DNA of 64,000 bases from Sciurus carolinensis (taxonomy: Eukaryota; Chordata; Mammalia; Rodentia; Sciuridae): contig NC_062222.1 of assembly GCF_902686445.1 (NCBI RefSeq), positions 40,919,792 to 40,983,791 of the forward strand, in the 5' to 3' direction. A program made the position numbers and the translations under genes. A model generated the notes under the pieces. It was not told where the DNA came from and made no database searches. It saw nothing but the letters and a program-made list of their open reading frames with translations. Position 1 is the stretch's first letter, and each line of letters begins with the position of its first letter. This document shows positions 35,701-47,627 of the stretch, one piece after another.

Positions 35701-36647
35701 ACTCAAAATGGATCAAGGACCTTGGAATCAGACCAGAGACCCTGCATCTTATAGAAGAAAAAGTAGGTCCAAATCTTCAACTTGTTGGTTTAGGATCAGA
35801 CTTCCTTAACAGGACTCCCATAGCACAAGAAATAAAAGCAAGAATCAACAACTGGGATAGACTCAAACTAAAAAGCTTTCTCTCAGCAAAGGAAACTATC
35901 AGAAATGTGAAGAGAGAGCCTACAGAGTGGGAGAATATTTTTGCCAACCATACCTCAGATAGAGCACTAATTTCCAGAATCTATAAAGAACTCAAAAAAC
36001 TCTACATGAAGAATACAAATAATCCAATCAACAAATGGGCTAAGGAAATGAACAGACACTTCACAGAAGAAGATGTACAAGTAATCAACAGATATATGAA
36101 AAAATGTTCAACATCCCTAGTAATAAGAGAAATGCAAATCAAAACTACCCTACGATTTCATCTCACCCCAATTAGAATGGCGATTATCAAGAACACAAGC
36201 AACAATAGGTGTTGGCGAGGATGTGGTGAAAAAGGAACACTCATACATTGCTGTTGGGGTTGCAAATTAGTGCAGCCACTCTGGAAAGCAGTGTGGAGAT
36301 TCCTCAGAAAGCTTGGAATGGAACCACCATTTGACCCAGCTATCCCACTCCTTGGTCTATACCCAAAGGACTTAAAATCAGCATACTACAGAGATACAGC
36401 CACATCAATGTTCATTGCTGCTCAATTCACCATAGCCAGATTGTGGAACCAACCTAGATGCCCTTCAGTTGATGAATGGATAAAGAAACTGTGGCATATT
36501 TATACAATGGAATATTACTCCGCAATGAAGAATGATAAAATTATGGCATTTGCAGGCAAATGGTCGAAATTGGAGAATATCATGCTAAGTGAGATAAGCC
36601 AATCTCAAAAAACTAAAGGACGTATGATCTCGCTAATAAGCGGATGA
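32799..36647 (+). pseudogene. LINE-1 ORF2 (endonuclease - reverse transcriptase), one nonsense codon
   Basis: One reading frame of 1283 codons, counting the terminal stop, runs from ATG 32799 to 36647. It is interrupted only by a TGA at 33771-33773 (codon 325); I read the bridging interval 33774-34427 in frame and found no other stop. The protein would nick target DNA and copy LINE-1 RNA at the nick. Endonuclease: Asn22, Glu51 (QETH), Tyr123 (IYAPN), Asp213 and the SDH at 236-238 are present. The catalytic Asp equivalent to human Asp145 is Asn153, in 'ILGNFNTPL'. Reverse transcriptase: the F-A-D-D motif is at residues 708-711 (34920-34931). C-terminal Cys motif C-X3-C-X7-H-X4-C is near residues 1138-1155. 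The TGA lies in a context where CGA (Arg) would fit, consistent with CpG decay. As it stands it would make only a truncated endonuclease. Confidence 0.96.
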
Positions 36648-36847
36648 GGACATATAATTGGGGTGGGAGGGGTTAGCATTAGGTTTAGGGTTAGGTTTAG
36701 AGTTAGGCTAAGGAGAGCAGTAAGAATGAAGGAAAGAAGGACTATATAAAGGGACAAGGGTGGGAGGGGTGGGGGGGAAGGGAAAAAAAATAAACATCAT
36801 TACCCTATGTAAACGTAAAAAAATAAATAAAAAAAAATAAAATAAAA
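36648..36847 (+). other. LINE-1 3' UTR with telomere-like motif and G-rich tract
   Basis: Contains degenerate TTAGGG-type units (36671-36712, including 'ggtttagggttaggtttag'). A polypurine G-rich run follows (about 36759-36783, with several groups of three or more G). It then ends with 'catcattaccctatgtaaac' and an A-rich tail. G-rich polypurine tracts in this position are a general feature of mammalian LINE-1 3' UTRs. Confidence 0.85.
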
Positions 36848-36849
36848 CA

Positions 36850-37855
36850 GTATATCCAGTAAAATAAAGGGTGAATGAATGAAAACCCTTAGATATTGAT
36901 AAATGGAATTAATTATAGGACTGAACATCTTAAGATATTTAACACAGTGCCAAAACTTTCCAGCAAGAATCTATCATTTTAAATCTTCACTGTTAAGCGA
37001 ACTTATTATGAAACAATATTTTATTAATTTAGTAAGTGAAAAAGTATAGCTCAAGTTGTAATTTACATTTCTTGGATTGCCACTAAGGTTAATTTTTTTT
37101 TCATGAATATTAGTCATCTGGATTTCATCATATGTACTGGTTAATATCTCTTGTCCATTTTTCTCTAATTTGTCCCTAGTGTGTTTTCTCATCTATTTTA
37201 TGAACACTTTGCTTTTTATTTATATGAATATTTAACATATTAAAACCTGATATGTTAATGGTTTTTCCCAGTCTGATATATCTTTAATTTCTCTTAATTA
37301 AAAATATTTGTGACACATATTTCAAAAAAAAATAATAATATCAATAGTTATTTTCATTTGTAAGTGGTTAAACACTTGAAAATTATAAGCTCTATGCTAT
37401 TATGCTATTCTTGACATTTTGGGGGGATTATCAATCGTGTATGGTGATTACTTCATTCTTATTATCCGTATGATTTTCTAAGTTTGCCATTATTTAAGAT
37501 TAATATCTATGAAGAAATTTAAATTACATGTATTTAGTTACATGGTTTTTGGAGGCAAACTCAATACATACCTGTTCCTCCCAGCTCTTCCATCAGCCCA
37601 GAACCATAAAATTATAGGAAGATCAAAATATTAAGACAAAAACATAAAGGAAAATGGAAAGGAATAATATGTTGCTCTTACTAAGTTTCTGTGACTAAGA
37701 AATCTTATTCATGGAAATAACAATACCAGTGCCTAATAATATTGGGGCAAGAATATGATTTTTAGTGTCTGCATACCAAAAGGAAATTGAACAAATTTCA
37801 CAATGGAGAAAAGCTGAGTAAATACATCCAGATCCGTAATATTTTTTCATTAAAA
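36850..37855. other. AT-rich sequence, nothing recognised
   Basis: No element or gene identified. Confidence 0.45.
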
Positions 37856-37857
37856 TT

Positions 37858-38076
37858 AAAGCTGAGCACAGTGGTGCATGCCTTTTATCCCAATAACTTG
37901 GAAAGCTGAGGAAGGAGGATCACAAATTGAAAGCCAGCCTCAGCAACTTAACAAGGTCCTGTCTGTAAATAAAATAGGGTGGGGATGTGAGTTGGAGCTT
38001 ACACGCCCCTGGGTTCAATCCCTGGTAAAAAATAAAATAAAATAAAATAAATAAATAAATAAATAAATAAATAAAC
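37858..38076 (+). mobile_element. B1-dID SINE with (AAATA)n tail
   Basis: B1 half 37858-37970, linker, ID half 37978-38022 (B box 'gggttcaatccc'), then an A/AAATA-rich tail to 38076. Confidence 0.88.
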
Positions 38077-38079
38077 TAA

Positions 38080-40950
38080 CTTCCTATTTTACTTGAATCT
38101 TTTACTAAAAAAAAGCATAGTGAGACATTGATGTTTAAAAAGTCATATGAATTATGATGTAATTTTAAAAATAAAATATTTTCCACAAATATGTGTGCAT
38201 TCACACATGTACGCACATGCACTCATGCAAAGATTATGTAATCATTTATTATATTCTATTATATATCATAGTTATATAAAATATGCAACATTATTATAAC
38301 ATTTTCCTCTTAAAATATGAAAAGATACATAGGTGGCTATTAAAAAATATTATTTGGTTTAGAATAAGGTGAATTTGGTCAGCTAAATCAAATTCTATTC
38401 TATTCTAAAAGAACAGAAGAACCCTACTATTCTTCTAGGGAAACAAAAAAAGTATGGGTATCATGAAAGTATACTTCTATATAAAGTTCATTCATGTGCA
38501 TAACTACTGTCAAATACTATTCCTATGGTTATTATCTTGAAATTAATTGAAATATATGTAAAGTAAAAAACTAAAACAGTATGCAAATTATTTCACATTA
38601 TTTGGATGGTTAATAATTTTGATAACAATATTTACTTCAATAATAATTCCAAAATCCATTATTGTAGACAAGTATTTTACTGAAATACACCTACTCACAC
38701 AATTTGAAATATTTTTGAAAAAACAGAAATGAATACTAAAATATTTGACATTAGAAATAACTCATTATGAAAATTACTCCTTGCTTTTGATGATTATTTT
38801 TCTAAAGGCATGAATTATTCTGTTTAAATCGTTCATTTCAATATTGCCTAGCACCTTCTAAAATTTATAATCAGTCAAGATAGTAACCTTTGGAAAGTGG
38901 ATTAATCTTGTAGAGTTTTCTTTCCTCCATTTATTTTCTGCAAGCGTGAAGTACACTTTTTATATCAAAAAATAATTAAATGAAATCATAATATTTTTCA
39001 TATGAAATATATTATGGCAATGAATACACTTATTAAGAATGAAGCAGTATAGACATTATGAATGCTTTCTGAAGGAAGAATATGAATATAAATGATAAAG
39101 AATAATTCATGTTCAAGATGAATTATTTTCACCTTTGATCTATATTATTTTTGACATAGGACAAAAATACATAGTTGTTTTAAAAATATTATTTGCTCAG
39201 TGGTATTAAAGTTTATATTACTCAGAAAAGTAATTTTTTAAATGTACTCCTGGGTACAAAAGGGAAACCAGTGTTAAGTTAGTCTTTTCATTGAATGTTC
39301 TCATATTCCATGTGATAGTACAAATGTAGAAGATCATTTATTTAAAATTTCCAATTATTTTTACTTGCTTTAGAGTTATTTTAGAAACAATCTTGTATTT
39401 TTCACAAACATGGTTACAACTAGTTGCCCATGTAAATATTCATGGCACACTCTTATTTCTTCTGGATTTTAGATATAGTTCTGTCTTTATCACTTGTTAC
39501 ACAGTGGAGCTTGGGCAATATTGCAGGGGAACAAAAATCATGAAACCTCTAATATAACTTCCTGAAGAATTCTAAAGAGACTCTTATTTCAACCCAGGCT
39601 TGAGACACTTTTCAACTTACTATGATTTGACATTTTATTTGTGATTATTATAGACAATATGTTTATCCTGTTTTCAGTGGATATATCACAAAATGAAAAA
39701 TTCAATTCCATTCAAATTTCATTAAATGTAGTAAAAAATATAAAAGTTAAATTGAGACACATTTGATTTTCCAATTCTCTATTTTTGGAATGATATTCCT
39801 TATTATGTCTGATATAAGTTACCTAAAAGAGAAAAATATATAATTTACCATGATATGAATCGTTATTTGTGACATTATGCTAAAAGACTCACATGAAGAC
39901 TTGAATATCCATGTCTATCTTTGTCTGAATCTACTTTTTTAACCTTCTAAACATTAATACATTTTCCAAAGAAAGTTGTAAATTTAACTTTAATTTCTAG
40001 CATAGTTTGACCTTTTTTTGACATTCAGTCATCTGCTATTGAAGAAATCTGGCTTGATGATTGTTGCACTAAGGACATGCCTCATAGATTTCCAGAGTGC
40101 TTTTAATGTGGTGTTATTCTCCATTTAATCATTTCAAATCTATTAAATATATTGGCATAGTTTCTTAGATCGTCATTAAAAGACTTTAAAATGGCTCATT
40201 ACTACAATTTCTTCACATTGCTCTATCTAGATAAACATTAAGCAACCATTACATTAAGATTTGCCCATTAGATGAATGGAGAATATGCTTCAAAGGCATA
40301 TTTTATCTGCTCAACAGAGTTCAAGAAAATCCTTGCTTTAACTTTGATATTTGCTTTATCTACTTCATACTGCTTACTGATCCATTTATCTGTTCAGTGA
40401 CATTTCTTACTCAATGATAAAAATTAGGAGATAGAGAAGAATTCCCTTTCCTTTTAAATGCTTTTAATATAAACATTGATAATCTGTATGCTTAAATTTA
40501 AAAAAAAAAAAACATTTTACTTGGCAATTTGGTTAGTGTTAATTTTTTCTTTATCTAAAGTAAATGATTTTTTTCCTCCTTCAAAATTATTTCAGTATTT
40601 TTAATTTGCGGTTATTTTAAAATCCATACCAAATACCATATGGACAAATTTTTTTTCAGGAACAACTTTTCTTTTTTCCCCTTCTTTCATTACACAAAAT
40701 GCACATAGGTTAACCAAGACAAACTTAATATTTCTATCTATTTTAGTAACTTTTAGACAGGTGTCTTTCTGACTATAGTCCCTGACTTGCTTTTTCTTAG
40801 TGTTTACTTTTGAAAATTTGTAATTATGAATTCTTTTTCTGTTATTTTGAGATGTGCTCCTTTCCCCAGCCTTTTGTGAATTTTTAAAACCAGGTATTTT
40901 TTTCAAACAACCTAAGAACCACCGACTCCTATCTCCCAATTTCTGTGGCA
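38080..40950. other. AT-rich sequence, nothing recognised
   Basis: Nearly 2.9 kb with no recognisable mobile element, the longest quiet stretch of the window. A minus-strand open frame of 116 codons (40601-40951) is Lys/Asn-rich with no recognisable domain and abuts the next LTR; I treat it as chance. Confidence 0.45.
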
Positions 40951-40956
40951 AGATAG

Positions 40957-41499
40957 TGATACCACCATTTAATGGTGACGAGTTCTGCTCCTTCTAATGT
41001 TGAAGATTGAACACTAGAGAAGCACGCCAAGACAAGCACATTAAGCAGGTTTTATTTAAAGGTAATAATATAGACTTCTCCCCGGCAGGAAGAAGGGGGC
41101 CATGGTTGATGTTCTAAAGTCCCAAGAAGTGAGCACACCCTACATCTTTTATAGGTTAAAGTCTCTTTTTTGTTCTCCAGTTCTCTCCCCCCTTATCTCT
41201 CCTTCCTGCCTACTGACTAGGCCTGGTTTTGCATTAAGTGAGAAGCCATGGGCAGGGGGAGGGCCAAGGTGATTCAGGCAGGTAAGGGCTCAGGGGTCAT
41301 TAATTAGCAGCTCTTTGCTTGCAGTCCTTGATAAAGGCAGGTAAATTTGGTAATCAATGAGCTCTGGAGATTCTTGACATTCCATTCTCCCAGGGGCAGT
41401 CTCTAACTTCCAGAGGCAGATGGCTTCATGGCTTCATTTCCTCCATTTGACCTGATCCCCTATTTCTACACTAACTACCTGTCCTTAATTCTGGCTTCA
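40957..41499 (-). mobile_element. Solo LTR, family with 4-bp duplications, copy C
   Basis: 543 bp, inverted relative to copy A at 14095-14634 and flanked by the duplication atag (40953-40956 and 41500-41503). Minus-strand signals are in the same places as in copy A (aataaa near 41050-41060, TATA-like near 41145-41152). It is closer to copy A than copy B is. Confidence 0.88.
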
Positions 41500-41509
41500 A
41501 TAGGAGCCT

Positions 41510-41775
41510 AACTTCAATAAGGGATAATTAGCACTAATGGGATAATTATATGCTTAATCACTACTGGTCTAATCACATTGACTGGCCTCTTCCCTAATGT
41601 CTTCTACAGCTTTTCCAATAGCTAATCCTAGTGCTTAGAATCCTTCTTCCCGCCTGCCCCGCCCCCCACTTTCCTCAGCAGAGTTAAGTTTAACCTCTCT
41701 CTCTTTTTGCACTAGTCTTAAATAAAGCCTTCCTTGAGTATTTTATTGTCCAGTGCAATTTTTCTTTGATAGGGC
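41510..41775 (+). mobile_element. LTR-like segment (tentative)
   Basis: A C-rich block (41645-41685) followed by 'cttaaataaagcc' (polyadenylation signal near 41718-41723) and a T-rich end. This looks like the 3' part of an LTR. No duplication or second copy found. Confidence 0.35.
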
Positions 41776-41778
41776 TAT

Positions 41779-42560
41779 GTTATGGTTTGGATATGTAGTG
41801 CCCCACAAAAGCTCATTTTTGAGAAAGCAAGAAAGTTTAGAAGTGAGATCAATGTTATGATCACTTTAACCTAACCAATGCATTTATTCACTTGAACAGA
41901 TTAATTGGGTGGTAAGGAGTCAGGAGAAAGGGTTAGAATAAACAGGCAGAAATCTTGGGCTTCTTCAAGTTCAGGTCTCTGTGTAGTAGGACTGAGAAAC
42001 TATAGACACAAGCCAGGCCTCAGCAAGGTCAGGTTAACTCCTAAATAAGCAAAGGAAAAAAAAAAATACTGATAGTGAGACATCTACTACCTGGTACCCA
42101 GATCCCCACCAAAAAAAGGCAAGGTAACCCATTGGACCAAACAGTACATGAAGAGCCTGTGAACACTGAGTGCCTTGCCTAGGGTTGGGTAGGGGTCTAA
42201 CTCCCTTAAACCTTTAGATTTACATAATCCCCTAGACAGTAGCCACACTCAGGTATCTCTTTTTTGAGACCCCTCCCTTTAGAACTCTGCTTTCTTTCTA
42301 TTATGCTAATAAATCCTGTTACTTTGTTACCCTTGTATCCATAGATTTATTTCATTCTTAAAACATGTGAGACAAAGATCCCAACCCCATAATCCCTACT
42401 ATAATAATTGTAGGCAAGTAGGGTGTGGCTAGAGAAGGTAGATCACTGAGTTGTGCCTTTGGGCTATATATTTTTTTCCCCAGTGAGTGGAACTGTCTCG
42501 GCTTCCTGTTGCCATGTGCTGAGCTGCTTTCCTCCACCATACCTTTCTGCCATGTATATG
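41779..42560 (+). mobile_element. ERVL-MaLR type LTR, interrupted
   Basis: The left part (41779-41922) starts 'tatggtttggatatgtagtg' and contains 'aaaagctcatttttgaga'. The right part (42407-42560) continues with 'tgtaggcaagtagggtgtgg' and 'ccatgtgctgagctgctttc'. The same family occurs inverted at 50712-51338. The two parts are separated by about 480 bp of other DNA, so the LTR was split by a later insertion. Confidence 0.75.
41925..42405 (+). mobile_element. LTR-like insertion inside the MaLR LTR
   Basis: This block separates the two halves of a MaLR LTR, which shows that it is an insertion. It has a polyadenylation-type 'taataaatcctgtta' (42307-42321) and a pyrimidine-rich end, as in an LTR. 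A possible 4-6-bp duplication could not be fixed. Confidence 0.5.
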
Positions 42561-42564
42561 ATTT

Positions 42565-44195
42565 ACATTTATTCCTAAAAAAATTGTGTGCAAACTGAAA
42601 TTTAAGGTCCGTTTGATTTGGAATACCAATAACAAATATAGAAACACTAAAGTGTGTTGAGTGCTTACTATATAAAAGACATTATTTATATGAATAAGTC
42701 ATTGAATCATGAAATTCAACACACATATATATGCATATTTTTCAGTAATATATGAAACCAAAAGAAACATTTTTATAAATTCTCCATTTTTATCTAATCT
42801 CACTTTTAATTTAACTAGCATAAAATAAATATTAATATATATATATATTTCATAAAGTTTTTTTCTATAAATGTCACCTTAGAGTTTCAACAACATCAAT
42901 GAGGTATTAAAATGAAATGCACAATAACCATTGTCACATGGTGGGCGACTGAAAACTAGTATGCTGATAGACCTGCAGGGTCTTTTTTGCCAGTGTGAGG
43001 TTGTAGGGCTTTCTCATTTAAACAAAACCTTATTGGTTGGTAGAAGAGGATTCAACTCTTCAGAATCTTTTGTAATTTTCTGAGTGTATTCACTGTCGTA
43101 TTGACTCACTTCCTGAAAGTCACTTCTTAGACTTGGAACCTAACTGGAAACTTACATGATTTTTCCTCTAATACCGTCTTTATCTCTTCACCAAATAAAA
43201 TGAAAATCCTTATTTTAAAATTTTACAATATATCTTGTGTCAAAAGAATTTTTTAAAATATGTTTTTTCTTAAAGAGGTTAAATGTCCAAGTATTCTGGT
43301 AGGCAAGGTTTATGATTTTTTCCATCCTAGAAGTCAATGATGAGGAAAATAACTTTACCATATTTAAAAAGACTGGAACATTCTCAGTCTGATATAAATA
43401 CATTATGTGAGATAATTCCGTGCTGAAATGGAGATACAATACTTAATAATTAATCCCCTTGATTATGTATATTTTCTCATTTTGTTCCCTTTCCATAAAT
43501 AAGGATGGTGTGTAAAATATGCCCAAAAACTAATGAAATTACTTAAATGAGGATATGTTGAGACAATTGGACATTTACAATGTTTACAAATGGAGGATAT
43601 TTAAACACTGTTTACAACACTAAATTATCACCTTTCATGTAACATCATAATTATTAAACACACAAACACATTCATAGTATAAAATTTGTTTAGATGCCTT
43701 GGAAGCCCATTGAGGATAGGTTGGGCTCTAGGGTTCAGTTATCCAGAGAGCTTAAAATAAATATTGTATAAATGTATTGAAATTCTGTACTTTACCTAAA
43801 AATATGTATTGTATCAAGTAAAAATAACACTTTAGCTCCTCCTCAAATTTAACCATTTTCTGAATGTAAATATCTCTTATTTATAAATTTTAATATTTCC
43901 ACAAAGCATGGTAAGTATGGACAAAAAAAAAAAAACCAACCAGAATTTGATACATATACATACCATGCAAAGAGAAATGAGATCTGCAAAGAGACAAATA
44001 CACAAAAGAAACCAAAAAAAAAGAGAGAGAAAGAAAGCTACCAATCAAGGTGAAGAAAGTCTATCATTATAGATGACAGGTGAGCCATGGAAAGTTCCAG
44101 CACCTGAAGACCTATCAAGTTGATGTGATTCCTTGGTTTCCAAGAAGAATGAAAAACAAATAGTTCTCTGAAACAAATATTTATCAAGTTACTCT
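42565..44195. other. AT-rich sequence, nothing recognised
   Basis: No element or gene identified. Confidence 0.45.
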
Positions 44196-44198
44196 TTT

Positions 44199-44335
44199 AA
44201 AAAAAATTTTTTGTAGTTATAGATGAAGAGTCTTTAATTTATTTTTATGTGGTGCTAAGGATCAAACCCAGTGTCTCATAGTAACTAGGCAAGCACTCTG
44301 CCACTCAGACCCAGCCCCAGCCCCAGCCCCAAGTT
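44199..44335 (-). mobile_element. ID-type SINE with longer 3' part and CCCAGC repeat
   Basis: The minus-strand ID body (44252-44312) is followed on its 3' side by 'cacataaaaataaattaaag' and a further unique piece up to 44199. This is a longer ID-derived form. At its 5' end a 6-bp unit (cagccc) is repeated about three times (44315-44334). Confidence 0.7.
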
Positions 44336-44656
44336 ACTCCTTTTAAGGTTTCTGAAAATCAGAATATATGAAATACAAACTTTCAAGAGAGTTATTATGC
44401 ATGTATTTGGAACTGAAGAAATGAAGCAGAATGCATTAAAAAGAAATTCAAAGAATAAAAAGTAGAGAAAAGTCAGGACATGAGAATACAATAAGTTCTA
44501 ACAAATGTCTAAATTGGGTCCTAGAAAAATTGGATGTAGACAATAAAGAAACTATCTGAGAGTTATGGATTACATGGATTACATATTTGTTTCAAACTAA
44601 TAATTTAACCAGAGAAATAGGATGCATAGTTAAATAATGCAGTAATTGGAGAAATA

Positions 44657-44660
44657 AGGA

Positions 44661-44732
<72 letters not shown>

Positions 44733-44790
44733 GGAAGGAAGAAAGGAAGGAAGAAAGGAAGGAAGGAAGGAAAAGAAAAGAGAAGAAAAA
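44657..44790. repeat. (GAAA)n / (GGAA)n microsatellite
   Basis: About 18 GAAA units, then GGAA/GAAA variants. A pure polypurine strand of about 130 bp that could adopt triplex DNA. Confidence 0.95.
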
Positions 44791-44934
44791 ATAAAAAAGA
44801 CAAAGTAAAAAATCTGAACTTAGGAAGAACAAAACTCTTCTTGATTTGAACAGTAAGTATGTTGTAAATACTAAAAATTAAACTAAATTCAATGAAATTT
44901 AATTTTCAACTTAAAAGTATTATGCACACACACA

Positions 44935-45400
44935 CATACAAGTATCTGTACTGGTTCTATTACTGTTATAGTAAGTCAAACAATATTTTAAACAATACAA
45001 CGTATCTTACAGTTCTTGGCCATTTCTTCTGGAGGTTCCAGGACAAAGTTCATTTTCTTGTACTTTCCAACTTCTAGAAGTCACCCCTATTTCTTTACTA
45101 AGGGACCCTTTCCTTCTTCTTCAAAGCCACTGACACAGCATCTCTATGGTCCCACTTTGATCTTTATGTTTCATTAACTGACTCTCGGGTTTTCTTCACT
45201 TTTTCTCTGTTAAAGTATGCTGGTTAGCAAGGCTAATTTTACTCTGTTTACTTTCCTTTTTCAGCATAAAGTATTCACACATTCCAGGAGTAAAGAACAT
45301 ATACACTTGGAGGACAGTATATTACCCACTATATTACCTTATAGGAGCAGGAACAAATTAAGACTGTTTTCCCATAGTCAAAACATTAAATTATTATCAT
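44935..45400 (-). mobile_element. MaLR-like LTR fragment (tentative)
   Basis: 'cttacagttcttggccattt' and the following 'cttctggaggttccagg' and 'ttctagaagtcacc' segments resemble antisense mammalian MaLR-group LTRs. Strongly diverged; ends uncertain. Confidence 0.4.
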
Positions 45401-45699
45401 CAACAATATTCAGAAAATTATAAAGGAATATATCTTATCATAAAACATGCATATTCCTATAAAAATATCTTTGATCTAAAGAACAATGAATAAAAATTCT
45501 CAAACAAAACTTTTAGAAAAAAAGTATATGTATATGAAATGATGATGATTTAGTATCTATCTGGGGGGAGTTAAAAATGAGCAGAAGTAAAATAGTGGAC
45601 ATTTTATCACAATTTTGTGATAAATGAATAAAATATTATGTTTTGGTGAGATTAGTGTTAAGATAATAACTTTAAATTAATCAAATTATTCATGCACAT

Positions 45700-46400
45700 T
45701 TTAAGGTGGAGCATGTCCACTAGAATAATAAGATTAAGTATAGCCCTAAATACAGTACAGTTAGGTTAAAAAATAAAGTCAATACCAAATAACATGGTCT
45801 CCTCCATGACTCACCTATGGAGGCCTGCCAAAGTTTCCAGACAGCAGTACTATCTTCCAGTGACAACCCAAGTATCATTGAATCTGCATAGCAGCCTGGA
45901 CCTGTTGTAGAGCCTTCTCCTGTTCTGGTCCCCACTCAAAACAAGAAGCTTTTTGAGTCTCTTGGTAGATGGGCTGGAGTAACACATCCAAGTGAGGAAT
46001 GTGCTGCTTCAACAATGCAAACAGGCCAACCAGGCATTTTGCTTCTTTCTTGTTTGTAGGAGGGGCAAGACACAACAACATATCCTTTACCTTAGAAGAG
46101 CTAGGTTGGTAGGACCCATATCACTGAGCTCCTAGAAATTTTACTGAAGTTGATAGTCCTTCCATTTTAGTGGGATTTATTTACTATCCTCTGGTGTGTC
46201 AATGTTGCACTAGCAAGTTCAGAGTTGTTGCTACCTCTTGCTCAGTTGGTTCAATCACCATAATATCATCAATACAATAGACCAGTGTAATGCCTTATGG
46301 AAGAAAAAGGCAATCGATATCTCTGTAAACTAAGGTATGACACAGGGCTAGAGCATTGATACACCCCTGTGGAAGGATATTTCTAGGCTTTGTTTTTGTA
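45700..46400 (-). pseudogene. ERV pol remnant (reverse transcriptase end and RNase H side)
   Basis: Minus-strand frames keep a reverse transcriptase active-site relic (an I-D-D motif near 46270) and a thumb/connection part. The best open frame is 46081-45875, with 'QHIPHLDVLLQPIY' and 'FEWGPEQEKALQQVQAA'. A further piece near 45870-45760 ('WQASIGESWRRP') lies toward RNase H. Several stops and frame changes separate them. The pattern fits an old class III (ERV-L-like) or related element, but the class is uncertain. No LTRs are assigned. Confidence 0.65.
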
Positions 46401-46409
46401 AAGCAGGAT

Positions 46410-46583
46410 TAGTTTCCTCCAGGGGAGGCGGAAAGGCCAGTACCACAGAGGGTGGGGAGGGATGTCTATGCCACAGCTAAGGGTGGGGACTCAACACCTT
46501 CTGGAAAAATCAGGATATAGGAGTTCAATATTCCCAGCTTATTCAGGGTTCTCTCATTTTTCTCCATCCCAATTTATAAAATT

Positions 46584-46614
<31 letters not shown>

Positions 46615-47130
46615 CAAGCAGTGCCCTGACTTTAACTGCAGAAAACTTTCAAGGCTGAGGGGGTTTGTGTTTGGCTTTTAGCAACCTCAGCCATATGGGT
46701 ACAAGAGAGAAGCTTCTCCTTTAGAGCACACTGAGAAGGTTTTACATTGGTTTTATGCATCTGGAGTTGAGAAACTGAGTCTCTGAGCTCATCTTTCTCC
46801 ATTGTTACTTTGCCAGTGAAGCTAGAAGCAACTAACCAACACCAACATATTTCTTCACTTTCCAAATGTTCAAAAGTATCATGTATAGAATTTCTAAAGT
46901 CCTTCCTTCTTACAAACAGCAAATTGTGAACATCAAACACATTTACTTTATGAAAATCATGAAATGGTTCACATCAGAATTATCAGTATTATCCATACTA
47001 TCAGCAGAAGAGACTTCAGCAGTTTAAAACCTAATCAATTTAGATAACCAACTCCTGAAACCATTGAAACCAACTCAGTAAATTCAGTCTTAAAATTCTA
47101 TTTTTCTATAACCCCTCCTGGTACCAAAAT
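46410..47130. other. Unclassified block with poly-T tract
   Basis: Includes a T tract at 46587-46614 and a 102-codon minus-strand frame (46940-46632), Glu/Lys-rich with no recognisable domain. It may be part of the ERV next to it, but I cannot show that. Confidence 0.35.
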
Positions 47131-47134
47131 ATGT

Positions 47135-47622
47135 ATTAATCAGTGTTCTCTACAACAGAATCAAGTATATGATTATAAAAGAGTATTAATACATGATTTA
47201 TACATGATTATAAAAGGAATTTATTCTGGCTTACACAATCAGAAGTTGGATAGGCCCACAATAGTCTCTGTAGACTGGAGAGCTGCAGAAACCAGTAACT
47301 GTTCAGTCCAAGAAGCTGAAGTCTCAGAACAAGAGGGATCAATGATACCGCACCAGGCTAATAACAAAGGCCTAGAAACTTCCTGGAGAGTCACTGATCA
47401 GAATCTATTTTGTAAGAGGGAAGGAGCTAGAGTCTGGTGTCCTCAGGCAATCACGGCTGCTGCGTCCTTATTCTTCCAACTTTTCCTTATCTAAGCCATC
47501 AACCTATTGAACTGTGCTGCCCAAATTTGGGTGGTTCTCCTTCTCTCATTGAGATAGTGAGAAGCCTCTTAATCTTTGGCATCTCTTAATTCAATCAAGT
47601 TAACAATTCTGATTAACTATCA
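47135..47622 (-). mobile_element. Dispersed repeat, LTR-like (tentative)
   Basis: It starts 'gtattaatcagtgttctcta' and ends 'attaactatcacac', resembling the outer ends of a known mammalian LTR-type repeat read antisense. Internal parts are diverged. Class not certain. Confidence 0.4.
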
Positions 47623-47627
47623 CACTA

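Larger units (their letters stand above)
30890..36847 (+). mobile_element. Nearly full-length LINE-1 retrotransposon
   Basis: About 5.96 kb in the classic order: 5' UTR with CpGs (30890-31720), ORF1 (31721-32767), a 31-bp gap, ORF2 (32799-36647), a G-rich 3' UTR and an A-rich end (about 36785-36847). It is by far the best preserved autonomous-type element in the window. ORF1 is open, while ORF2 has a single in-frame stop. No clear target duplication could be defined, because both flanks are A-rich. The state of its frames suggests a fairly young insertion. Confidence 0.96.

Noticed and set aside
36671..36712. Interstitial telomere from a chromosome fusion
   Set aside because: Only a few degenerate units, and they lie within the LINE-1 3' UTR in line with the element's structure.
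40601..40951. 116-codon minus-strand frame as a small gene
   Set aside because: Lys/Asn-rich, no domain, no credible promoter or splice context, and it ends against an LTR boundary.
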